This document shows positions 9,307-20,900 of a stretch of DNA of 64,000 bases, piece by piece. Source of the DNA: Deltaproteobacteria bacterium. Its GTDB lineage: Bacteria > Myxococcota_A > Polyangia > HGW-17. A model generated the notes under the pieces. It saw only the letters and a list, made by a program, of their open reading frames with translations, ran no database searches and was not told the DNA's origin. How positions within the stretch are numbered: position 1 is the stretch's first letter; every line of letters begins with the position of its first letter. The DNA lies in NCBI GenBank assembly GCA_016937155.1, contig JAFGWM010000062.1:1-64000 (forward strand), read 5' to 3'. A program made the translations under genes and the position numbers.

Positions 9307-10340
9307 TTTGAAAAAACCATAATTCTTTCTTTTTCCACATAAAAATCATCAGAAGTAATATTTTCTTCAGAGAGCACATGTAAAACAGTATCTCCGGACT
9401 CAACCAGATGTTCCGTTTGTCCTCCATAAAAGAAACTGCTCATGCATTTTGCACTGAAGCAATTGAAATCCTTAACTCCTGAATTAATATCTCCCGGTCT
9501 TATACAGATTTCCACTTCCTGACTTTGTTTGAAATCACCCTTGAAATCTGCTGTAAAATCACCAAGAGTGGTTGATACAGTAACATATTTTTCATCCACG
9601 GATTTGATGATTCCCGGAATTGAATTGATTTTACCCATGAAAGCTGCGGCAAATTTTGAAACCGGTTTTCTGAATAATTCCACTGGGGAGCCAATCTGCT
9701 CAATATTTCCCCTATTCATCAGGGCAATGCGATCTGCCATTGAGAGTGCTTCCTCCTGATCGTGGGTTACGTAAAGCATGGTAAGGCCTGACTGATCATG
9801 GATTTTCCTAAGTTCATATCTCATTTCAACCCGAAGTGATGCATCCAGATTTGACAATGGTTCATCAAGAAGGATTAACTTTGGCTCAATAACCAGTGCT
9901 CTTGCTAAAGCAACTCTCTGCTGCTGGCCTCCACTCAGTTCAGAAGGTCTCCTGAGTGCATATTCATCCATTTTGACTTTCTTTAGGACCTCATATGCTC
10001 TTTCATGACTTTCCTTTTCAGGAACTTTTCGTTCCTTCAGTCCGTACATGACATTTTTTAGTACAGTCATATGCGGCCACAAGGCATAACTCTGAAAAAC
10101 CATAGGAGCGGTTCGTTTCCAAGCCGGAAGAGTGGTGACATCTTCTTCACCGATGAATATTTTACCATCTGAAGGGGATTGACCAAGTCCTGCTATACTC
10201 CTCAGAAGAGTGGTTTTTCCACATCCCGAGGGCCCTAGCAGGAAGAAAAATTCACCTGAATTGATTTCAAGGCTGATATTTTCCAGAACACTGGTTTTAC
10301 CGTAGGAAATAGACAGATTTTCAATTTTTACTGAAGCCAT
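9303..10340 (-). CDS. ABC importer ATP-binding subunit
   Basis: Cytoplasmic ATPase of 345 residues in the PotA/FbpC group. Visible motifs in order are Walker A GPSGCGKTT (about residues 37-45), Q-loop VFQSYALWPH, signature LSGGQQQR, Walker B LILLDEP with D-loop SNLDA, and H-loop VTHDQEEA. Residues after about 240 form the regulatory TOBE-like region (IEICIRPGDI). It begins two bases after the stop of the solute-binding gene and overlaps the permease start, so the three genes form one operon in the order binding protein, ATPase, permease. Confidence 0.95.
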   Translation of the reverse strand: MASVKIENLSISYGKTSVLENISLEINSGEFFFLLGPSGCGKTTLLRSIAGLGQSPSDGKIFIGEEDVTTLPAWKRTAPMVFQSYALWPHMTVLKNVMYGLKERKVPEKESHERAYEVLKKVKMDEYALRRPSELSGGQQQRVALARALVIEPKLILLDEPLSNLDASLRVEMRYELRKIHDQSGLTMLYVTHDQEEALSMADRIALMNRGNIEQIGSPVELFRKPVSKFAAAFMGKINSIPGIIKSVDEKYVTVSTTLGDFTADFKGDFKQSQEVEICIRPGDINSGVKDFNCFSAKCMSSFFYGGQTEHLVESGDTVLHVLSEENITSDDFYVEKERIMVFSK

Positions 10341-10342
10341 TT

Positions 10343-11713
10343 TTATCCAGCCGCTGATTTATAAAGATTATAATAATATTTAAACCATTTCAGTCTGATT
10401 TCAGTTCTGAATGCTTTACCCTTTTCATGAAGTTTCCTCGATAGACTGTCGAGTTCCTCCTCAGAGATTACAGGAGTGCATATCTTTTTCCACTGGTCGT
10501 CAGAAATATTACCTGAAAGCCTTTTTTCCCATACTTTTACCAGTAACTGGTGATTATCCAGAAAAGCTGCTCCCAGGAGATCATTTAGTAGATGCCATCT
10601 CACTGTACCCTTTTTGCTGTTGTATCTGAAAGAAGTATTAAACTCATACGGATTTGTATTTATGGTTTTTGGGCCGTTCTCGTAATAAATACTTCGTGCG
10701 ATTGGCATTACAGGGGTGGATTTTTTAACAGGACCTTTAGGGTGACCCACTGGCCGTATTCTGAGGTATTGACCCTCTGAAAGAACATAGTCTATGAATT
10801 TTCCAGCAAGAAATTTATGTGGAGCATCTTTGAGCATGGAAACCGGATCAGGATTAATGACTGTTGCATCCCTCGGCAGAATAAAGGTGAGGTAGTCAGG
10901 AGCTGTCTTTATTACACTGAGGGCATAGTAATCAATGGTTATGCCGCAGGCAATTTCACCTAGTGCTGTGTCAGAACTGACCATAGCACCGTGGCGTGAA
11001 AAATATCTGGTGTTTCCGGCCATTTCGGTGAGAACCCGCCATCCGTCGGACCAGTTCATGCTCTGAAGTATAATTTCAAAAAGCATATGTGTTGAACCAC
11101 TCTGTCTGGGATCTCCGCTTCCGATCCAGGATAAAAGTGAAGGATGAGCAAGATCTCGCCATGTGTTTGGGGCTGGAAGATTCATACGGTTCAGTACTTT
11201 TTTATTACAGATAATTCCAAAGCCGCTTAGAGCACTTCCATACCATTGTCCTTTTTTCCATAACTTGATCCCATTAAGACTTTCCGGAATATTTTTTAGA
11301 ATCTGCTCATCGGGAATATAATGTTCCATGCAACTGGAAGATAAATGACCACTTTTTGCACATGTATTTCCTGCAAGATGTTCATGTGCCTGATCCCCCC
11401 CACCAAAAAAAATGTCATAACTTGTGTTCTTTCTTCCTTTTTTCAGAAGCTCAGAAAATTCACTTCGAATAAATCTGAGGGATGAACTTGTACCACCAAG
11501 ATCAATCCATTCAATTCCGACATTTTTCCCACAACATTTTTTCATGTATCTCGAAAAACCTTTGGAAAATTCATACTTTATATCTTCAGGATGAACACTT
11601 ATCACAACAATTTTCTCATCAAAACTTTCGTAATCCCTTGATGGTCTGAAAATGTAAGGCAGGGAAAGTACAATAATAAAAAGTGTAAGAAGAAATGTTT
11701 TTGAAATGTTCAT
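10343..11713 (-). CDS. Extracellular solute-binding protein of the ABC importer
   Basis: First gene of the importer operon, 456 residues. The N-terminus is a hydrophobic helix (about 5-22) followed by FRPSRDYE, with no lipobox Cys, so it is either secreted with a cleaved signal or held by an uncleaved anchor. The mature part has the family-1 binding-protein look: VVISVHPEDI, then GGTSSSLRFI, which is the ligand-loop region of AfuA-like proteins, and later NPDPVSMLKDAPH. A Cys pair (KKCCGK) sits near residue 60. The ribosome binding site is weak. I saw no clear Fur box in the 262 bases upstream, so iron control is not supported by sequence. Confidence 0.85.
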   Translation of the reverse strand: MNISKTFLLTLFIIVLSLPYIFRPSRDYESFDEKIVVISVHPEDIKYEFSKGFSRYMKKCCGKNVGIEWIDLGGTSSSLRFIRSEFSELLKKGRKNTSYDIFFGGGDQAHEHLAGNTCAKSGHLSSSCMEHYIPDEQILKNIPESLNGIKLWKKGQWYGSALSGFGIICNKKVLNRMNLPAPNTWRDLAHPSLLSWIGSGDPRQSGSTHMLFEIILQSMNWSDGWRVLTEMAGNTRYFSRHGAMVSSDTALGEIACGITIDYYALSVIKTAPDYLTFILPRDATVINPDPVSMLKDAPHKFLAGKFIDYVLSEGQYLRIRPVGHPKGPVKKSTPVMPIARSIYYENGPKTINTNPYEFNTSFRYNSKKGTVRWHLLNDLLGAAFLDNHQLLVKVWEKRLSGNISDDQWKKICTPVISEEELDSLSRKLHEKGKAFRTEIRLKWFKYYYNLYKSAAG

Positions 11714-11975
11714 TATGATTCAGCTTTCAAAGGCGCATTGTATTCAAAAGAAAAAAAATCTCCAGATGTATTGCAGTTTCTCAGATTTATCATAAAACAC
11801 GAGACCGAATTCTGTATTCCTGCTTCATTTATTGGAGTGTGAAAAAATAGTTATGTGTTTGGAAATGCATGTAATGAAAAATAAAAAACAGGGAAAAAGA
11901 ATTACAAAATAAATCAAATGTATGCTATATTACTAAACGGTTTGTTCTAAAATCTTTCCTCCGGAGCTGGTTGTC

Positions 11976-14900
11976 ATGAAAAAAATGTTTCTCTTTACTG
12001 CACTGATGCTGCTTTTCCCCATTAATCTTTATGCCCAGAGTGAGTTGAATCCTGCAATATATGTTATGCTGGATACTTCCGGAAGTATGCTGGAAACTCC
12101 ACTTGGTATTGCAACATATGGTGATGGCAGTGTTGAACACCCATCCATCACAGGAGAAGTCAGCCGGCTTTATATGGCAAAAAATGCAATATCCACTGTT
12201 GTTAATGGTTACGGGGAAGTCAGATGGGGATTTTCAAGATTCAGGCAATCCTACGGTCCAAATTATTTCTGTATGTGTTCTGATGAAGAAGATGACAATA
12301 CCTCCTGTGCTGGTGGAGAAGGATTATACGATGGTGCCGATGATTGCAGAATGTGTGATCTGAGTGATCCTGAGTATCCGGACTATGATCTTCCCGGTGA
12401 GCATGATGCAGTCTGTATTAACTATGTTGGTGGTATTTATCCCGGAAATGACGGCCACTTGTGCTGTGACCCGTTTGACCCTGATCTTCCCCTAGAAGGC
12501 GCAGATATATTAGTTGAGCTTGCGGACAACAACGAATCTGACATTCTTAAATGGCTCAATCATACTGAAAATGATCCTGGGGATCCCGTGGGAAGTGGAA
12601 GTGATCCCGAAATCAGAGCAGCTGGTGGTACACCCCTTGGTGGTGCACTCCATGATATATATGACAGGCTTTCCACAACAGATCTTGCTTCGGATACCAG
12701 AAAAGGCTGCAGACCATACAGTATAGTTCTACTTACTGATGGTGATGAGGAATGCGGTACAGATCCCGAATACTGGGCACAGGAACTTCTTTCAACTCCT
12801 GATTTGAGTTCCAGCTGTAGTGATGGAAGTGAATGTCCTTCAGGTAGATGCGATGGTCAGTATTGTCTCTATGAAGTAAAAACATATGTTATTGGCTTTG
12901 GACTTAATCCCAGCCAATGGCTCAGTGTTCGTGCCATAGCAATAGCAGGTGGGACGGATAATCCTATCAGTGCAAATAATCAGGATGAAATCAGTGCTGC
13001 GATGGCTTCCATCATTGCAGATTCCATTAAAATGGAACTCTGTAACGGTCTGGATGATGACTGTGACGGTGAAGTTGATGAGGATTTTCCAAAAGGGGAT
13101 GAATGCGACAACGGTCTGTTAGGTGAGTGTTTCAGAGCAGGTTATTACCAGTGTAGTGATGATGAGACGGGTGTGGAATGTGATGCTCCTGAAATAGCCG
13201 GCACGCAGGAGGTTTGTAACGGTCTGGATGATGACTGCAACGGGGTTATTGATGACACAGAAGAAGGATGTCCGGAACCGGGACCTGAAATGTGCAATAA
13301 TCTTGATGATGATCTTGATGATGATTTTACGGATGATGGGGAAGATGACCCTGGTGTTGGCCTGGTTTGTAGTGCTACGGTGGGCATATGCACTGAGGGA
13401 ATCACCAAATGCAGTGAGGGTACCATAAAGTGCTGTGTGGATGATGGCCTGGATGGGTGTGTGGAGGTACAGACCCCTCAGACTGAAATATGCGACAACC
13501 TGGATAATGACTGTGACGGAAGTACTGATGAGGGTGTATCACAAAAATGCTGGCCCGGAGGTACCGGATGTGTTTTTACCACTCACTGGGAATGTACCGG
13601 TATATGTGCTGCTGGTATTCAACTTTGCAGTGCCGGGGAATGGCTGGAATGTCAGGGGGCTGTAACTCCGGGAACAGAAGTTTGTGATGGTGTTGATAAT
13701 GACTGTGATGGTTCAATTGATGAGGAGCTTGGCAGTACATGGTGTGGTCTGGGAAAATGTTATCACGAAGTTCAGAACTGTTCTGAGGGACATCCTCAAA
13801 CATGTGATCCGATGGAAGGTTCAATTACTGAAATCTGTAATGATGCTGACGATGATTGTGATGGTCAGGTGGATGAAGGCTTGTCAAAAACTTGTTATAC
13901 AGGTGCTGAAGGAACCAGTGGCAAGGGTGTCTGTAAGGATGGTGTTCAGATCTGCAATGCCGGAGACTGGGGAAATTGTCTGAACGAAGTTGTTCCAACT
14001 ACTGAAACCTGCAACAATCTTGATGATGATTGCGATGATGAAGTTGACGAAAATCTTGTTAAATCATGTTACAGCGGCGCAGCGGGAACTGAAGGAAAAG
14101 GTCTTTGTCATGCGGGATCACAGACATGTAGCGCAGGAGCCTGGGGCAACTGCATCGGTGAGGTGACTCCTGTATCTGAAATATGCAATGGTATTGATGA
14201 TGACTGTGATGGTGATGTGGACAATATGGGGAGCACATCATGTGGTGTGGGAAAATGTTATCATACAGTACTGAACTGTGAGAACGGAACACCAAACATT
14301 TGCGATCCCAATGAGGGTAAAGCCGAAGAAACCTGTAATGGTATTGATGATGACTGTGATGGGCAGGTGGATGGAATAACCATGCAGTGTTATCCTTCGG
14401 CACCCGGTTGTGTGGCATCAGGTGACACATATGTGTGCAAGGGCGAATGTAGTGCAGGTGTGTCGATCTGTACAGATAATTCATGGAGTGCTTGCAGTGG
14501 TTTTTCAATTCCTCAGGGTGAAGTATGTGATGGAAAAGACAATGACTGTGATGATGAAATTGATGAGGGTTTAGGAACAACGTCCTGTGGTGTTGGTGTT
14601 TGTGCTAAAACAGTTGATAACTGCAAGGATGGTGCTGTACAACTTTGTGATCCTATGGATGGTGCGTCTACTGAAATCTGTGACGGTCTGGATAACGACT
14701 GTGATGGTCTTGTGGATGAAGGGCTGTCTCAGGTTTGTTACTCCGGTCCTGAAGGTACAGCAGGAAAGGGTGTCTGCCGTCAGGGTGTAAAAATTTGCCA
14801 GGAAGGTGAATTTGGTGATTTGTGTCCGGGAGAGGTTGTTCCTGGTGTTGAAACCTGTAACGGTCAGGATGATGACTGTGATGGTCTTACTGACGAAGAT

Positions 14901-17900
14901 CTTGTAAGGAACTGCTACACCGGTGGTGAGTTAACCGAGGATGTCGGGTTGTGCCACGGTGGAACTCAGACATGCAGTTCAGGTGGTTGGGGAAGCTGTG
15001 ATGGAGAGGTTGTTCCCGCTGTTGAAATCTGTGATGGATACGATAATGACTGTAACGGATTCATCGATGATATGGGAACAATCACCTGTGGACTTGGTGA
15101 ATGTAATCACACGATAAATGTCTGCAGCGAAGGAACCATACAGACATGTAATCCACTGCAGGATGCCTCAGATGAGATTTGTGATGGTCTTGATAACGAT
15201 TGTGACGGTCAGGTGGATGGCCTCTATCGTGAGTGTTTCCCGACCGAAGAGACTGGTTGCGTCTTCAATGAAACAACACTGCTTTGGGTTTGTGAAGGTA
15301 CGTGTAGTCCGGGACAGGAAATGTGTCCTGTTGATGGAAGTGGTGACTGGGGGAGTTGCGAAGGAAGTGTTGTGCCACAACAAGAGATCTGTGATGGTCT
15401 TGATAACGACTGTGATGGCGATACTGACGAGGATCTTATAGAATACTGCTATCCTCCAGGCAGTGGCGAAAACACCGGCTGTATTGAGCAGGGTGATGGT
15501 ACATGGCTTTGTGACGGGGAATGTACTGTGGGAACAAGAACCTGCAATGGTGGATCATGGACGGGATGTGATGGAGTTGTCACTCCCACAAGTGAAATCT
15601 GCGATGGTCTTGATAATGATTGTGATGGCGAAATAGATGAGGATATTCCGGGGATGGGAGAACCATGCGGTGGTGTAGGTGTCTGTGCTCCAGGAACAAG
15701 AATTTGTGACAATGGTGTAGTTGTCTGTGATGGTGGTGGTGAACCACAACCCGGTCTTTGTGATGGTCTTGACAACAACTGCAACGGTCTTGTTGATGAA
15801 CCGGATGAAATAGCTGAAGATCCACAGGTTGGAGCTGAATGTGGTGATAGTGAGGGTGTGTGTGAGCCTGGCCTTGTGGAATGTATTAATGGTGGTCTGA
15901 TATGTGTCGGTGGAGTGGTTTCCTCCGGTGAAATCTGTAATGGTCTTGATGATGACTGCGATGGTCTCACTGACAACGGTGATTTGTGCAGTGTTAATGA
16001 AATCTGCTACGATGCTGACTGCAGGATTAAATGTGATCCTTCAAGTGAAACTCCCTGTCCCGCTGGTTATACGTGCATAGATGTAACCGTGGATGATATT
16101 GCAGAGAACATCTGTTATCCCCAGCTTGCCCCCTGTGGTGGAATCTACTGTGGAATGGAAGAAGTATGCCGTGATGGCATTTGTGTTGACCCTTGTGAGA
16201 CTGAGCCCTGTGAATCATGGGAAAGCTGTTATGTGAACAGATATGCAGGACAGGTCGGGCATGAGGGCGAAGATGAATACAGATGTGTTGATGTGAGCTG
16301 CAGCGGTCCTGGAAGAAGCTGTCCTGATGGCAAAAACTGTGTTGAACATCAGTGTATAGCTGATCCATGTGCATCAGATCCCTGTGAATATGGCGAGGAA
16401 TACTGTGTAAGAGATGAATGTGAAGGTACTGACTGCAGTTATCACTGTGAGAAGATTCCATACTGTAACTCAGGTGAAATATGGTCCGTTGAAAATCAGG
16501 CATGCGAGCCAGATCCATGCAGTGAAGTCAATTGTCAGGATGGGAAAATCTGTGTTGATGGAAGCTGTGAAGACGATGCATGCATATTTGTCGGATGTGA
16601 AATCGGCAGCATATGTATTCAGGGAACATGTGTGGAAAACCCCTGTGACAGTGTTAAATGTCCCTATTATACCGAGTGTTCCATAAATTATCTTGATGGC
16701 AGTGCCTGGTGTGATCCTCTTGAAGGTGTTTGGACACCTCCGGAGGAAGGGGATACAATGACCTCTACAGGAAATACCTTGTTCGGTTGCAGTTCTTCAC
16801 CCGATGGGAAAAACTCAACTGTTTTATGGCCTTTTATTTTGCTTTTTGCAGCAGTATTTTTCTCCCTGTCCAGAAAAATAAGATACCGGAAGGTTTTACT
16901 CCCTTTGTTTGCACTCGTGTTTGTTTTTACGGGCTGTAATTTTGAGGAGTACAAAATAGAACAACAAGGAAAACTGGTCATTCCTGATGCTCAGGTGACT
17001 GATGATGCAGATGCTGATGGCAGTGTTGATGATGATGCAGATGCGTGTATTCCTTCGGAAGAAATCTGTGATGGTGTGGACAACGACTGTAACGGAATCG
17101 TAGATGATTTCTGGGCCAGTGAAGATGAGGGAGGACAGAATCATTTTCAGGATGATATTTTCAACTGTGGCAGTTGCGGAAATATCTGTGCTTTCAATCA
17201 TGCTCAGGCCAGTTGTGTTGACGGTGAGTGTGTAATGGGGGATTGTGATACCAACTGGTACAATTTTGACAATGAGGATTCCACCGGATGTGAGGCCAGT
17301 TGTGTTATGTCAAGTGGCGGGCAGGAAATCTGTGATGGTGTGGACAATGACTGTAATGGAGTCGTTGATGATTACTGGACACCTATTGAGGATGGTGGGG
17401 AAAATCATTTTATGGATGATCCTCTTAACTGTGGAAGCTGTTCACGAGTTTGTGCTTTTCCAAACGGAGAGGGTAGTTGTGTTGAAGGTAACTGCACTCT
17501 GAGTGGCTGCAGTGAAGGGTATGCCGATGCTGACGGGACAGCCTCAAACGGATGCGAATGCATTATTACCGGTGAAGATGATTCAACCTGTGATGGTGTG
17601 GATAATGACTGCAATGGCCAGACAGATGAGGATTTTCCCGGAGGGGAATGCTACACGGGACCGGGATGCACTGAAAATCCTGATGGAACTTTCACATGCG
17701 AAGGTGAATGTCAGCAGGGAACCAGCGTCTGCAGTGGTGGACAGGAATTGTGTCAGGGTCAGGTAGGACCGGCTCTTGAAATATGCGACTACAAGGATAA
17801 TGATTGCGATGGCGTTGTGGATGAAGGATTTGATCTTATGAATGATTCTTCAAACTGCGGTCTTTGTGGTCACAGATGTACTCTGGATAATGCACTTTCA

Positions 17901-20900
17901 ATGTGTTCAAATGGTGTTTGCGTAGTAAGTGTCTGCACGGCAAACCACTGGAATCTCGACGGTCAGGATCACAACGGATGTGAATATGAATGTCAGTTGA
18001 CAAATGGTGGTATTGAAAGATGCGACGATGCACTTGATAATGACTGCGATGGTCAACTGAATGAATTCAACAGTGAGACTGATGTCAACAACTGTGGAAG
18101 CTGTGGAAATTCATGCAGTGCCACTGCTCCTCCTCATATGAATGTTACAGGGTGTGACGGTGGTATCTGTAAATATGAGTGTGCAAACGGTTACCACGAT
18201 TTTGATGCCGGTATTGCCGGCTGTGAAACTTTCTGCGTTCCTTCAGGTCCTGAAATCTGTGATGGAATTGACAATGACTGCAATGGCGCTACAGATGAGA
18301 TATTCGATAAAACTACCGATATTGAAAACTGCGGGGACTGTGGAAATTCATGCACTGTGAATGCTCCGTTAAATATGGATGTTTCCATGTGTGACGGTGG
18401 TATCTGTAAATATGAGTGTAAAACAGGATTTATCAATCTTGACGGTCTGCTTTCCACCGGATGTGAATATGAGTGTACAGTATCAAACAGCGGAAATGAA
18501 ATCTGTGATGGAAAAGATAATGACTGCAATGGACTCAAGGATGAGGATTCAAGTGGTCTCCCACTGACTGAAAGCTGTTACACTGGGGATCCTTTGACAA
18601 GAGGAGTTGGAGAATGCAGGGATGGAACCAGGACATGTACAAACGGAAGTTATGGCAGCTGTCTTGGTGAGATTATCCCTGTAACAGATATCTGTGATGG
18701 AAAAGATAATGACTGTGATGGAAGCAGTGATGAGGATTTCAGCACCGATTCGGATATTTTCAACTGTGGAGGATGTAATATCAGTTGTTTCGGTCTTGCT
18801 CCGGATAATGCAACTGTGGTGAACTGCAGCAGCGGAAATTGTGTTTTTCAGTGTAAACCTGATTATTATGACAGGGATGTATCACTGAATACTCCAACTG
18901 ACCCAAATGGATGTGAATCCTTCTGTCAGATAACAAATAATGGTGTTGAGGATTGCAGTGATGGAGTAGATAATGACTGTGATGGAATTACTGATGAGTA
19001 TAACGGTTCTACTGATGTGAATAACTGTGGAAGTTGTGGAAATGTATGTGCTGACTCTGCTCCACCTCATATGGTGGTCACCTCATGTTCCAGTGGAGTT
19101 TGCAATTATGAATGTGCTAATAATTATCATGATTTTGATGCCGGTGAGGCCGGATGCGAAACTTATTGCAATCCCACCGGTCCTGAAATATGCGATGGTA
19201 TCGATAACGACTGTAATAATCAGATTGATGAAACCTTTGATAAAAACACCGATGTAAATAATTGTGGGTTGTGTGGTCACGTATGTGATGACCATAAACC
19301 GCTTAACATGGTTATAACTGTGTGCAGCAGCGGTGTTTGCGAGTATGAGTGTTCACCAGGTTTTATAGATCTCGACGGAAATCCCACCACGGGTTGTGAA
19401 TACGAGTGTACACCCTCGGGAGCAGAAGTTTGTGACGGGGTTGATAATGACTGTGATGGAACGATCGATAAAGATGCTGGAGGACTTCCTCTAAAAAGAA
19501 CTTGCTACACAGGAGATATATCCACTAGAAATGTTGGTGAATGCAGTGATGGAGAAGAGACCTGTACATCGGGAAGTTATGGTGTCTGTCTTGGAGAATT
19601 TCTTCCTGTTGCCGAAATTTGTGATGGTCTGGATAACAACTGCAATAATGATGTTGATGAAACCTTTGATCTCAATACTGATATTTTAAATTGCGGGGAC
19701 TGTGGAACTTCATGTTTTTCAAATATTCCGGATAATGCATCTGTAGCCGGATGTGAGCTTGGGGTTTGTGTTTATACATGTCAGGAAGGATTTGTGGATC
19801 TCGATACTTCTCTTGAAACACCTGGTGGTGGAGACGGATGTGAGTATGAGTGTACACCAACTTTATCACCTGGTCATGAAGAATGTAACGATCTTGATGA
19901 TGACTGTAATGGAACGATAGACGATCTTGAGCATCTTCAGGCACCACCTCCTGGATACTGTAAAACTGGAGGAGGATGTGGAACATCTGTTGATGCTGTA
20001 TGTGAAGATTTTGAAGGGGATAAACGCTGGGTATGCCAGTATCCTGAAAAAGTTGAACGAATTGAAGGATCTCCAAATCTTGTTCAGTACAGGGAATATG
20101 TCTGTGATGGATTCGACGGGGACTGTGACGAAGATGAAGATGATGACTTTATACCCCTGAAGGGATCAGTTTGTACAGATGATGATTATGGTCTTTGTAA
20201 GGGAGAAGGCGTCTATGAATGTAACGGCGCAGGAGACGGTGTTGAATGTGTTATAGATCTTGGAAGTAAGGGTACTCCACAGCCTGAGCTTTGTGATGGG
20301 ATTGACAATGACTGTGACGGTCTTGTTGATGAACCTGCATGGAATCCTGGTTCCAATGCGGAATACTATGTTGAGGATGAAGTTGTGGAAGTTCCAATGG
20401 GTATAAGCTCTGTGTTTGTATACAAATACGAAGCATCAAGGCCAGGTGCCACCGCAGAAAACTCAGGAGAAGGCACTAATGTCAGGGCCTGTAGTCAACC
20501 AGGTGTGAAACCATGGGCGAGGGTGACTTATGCTCAGGCGAAAGCGGCGTGTGAAAGAGCTGGAATGAGACTCTGTAACGCAGATGAATGGCTTGAAGCT
20601 TGTGATGGCGATGGAAGTTCAAACATATACCCGTATGGAAATGTATTTGACGAGGATATCTGTAACGGTATAGGTAATTCCACTGCTACAGATGATTCAA
20701 CACCCACAGGAGCTTTGGCACAGTGTGCAAGTGGATCCTATGATATTATGGATATGAGTGGAAATCTCAAAGAGTGGACGAACGATCTCGTGACATATTC
20801 CAGTTCCGGAAAGAGCGTATACAGAGTCAGGGGTGGAAGTTATAATGAGGGTGAAATCGGTCTCAGGTGTGATTTTGAAGATTCAAGTTACATAGAAGAT

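Noticed and set aside
14059-14580. Minus-strand His/Pro-rich frame of 173 codons
   Set aside because: It is a shadow of the MopE repeats (reversed GATGATGAC gives His-rich peptides), with no start signal.
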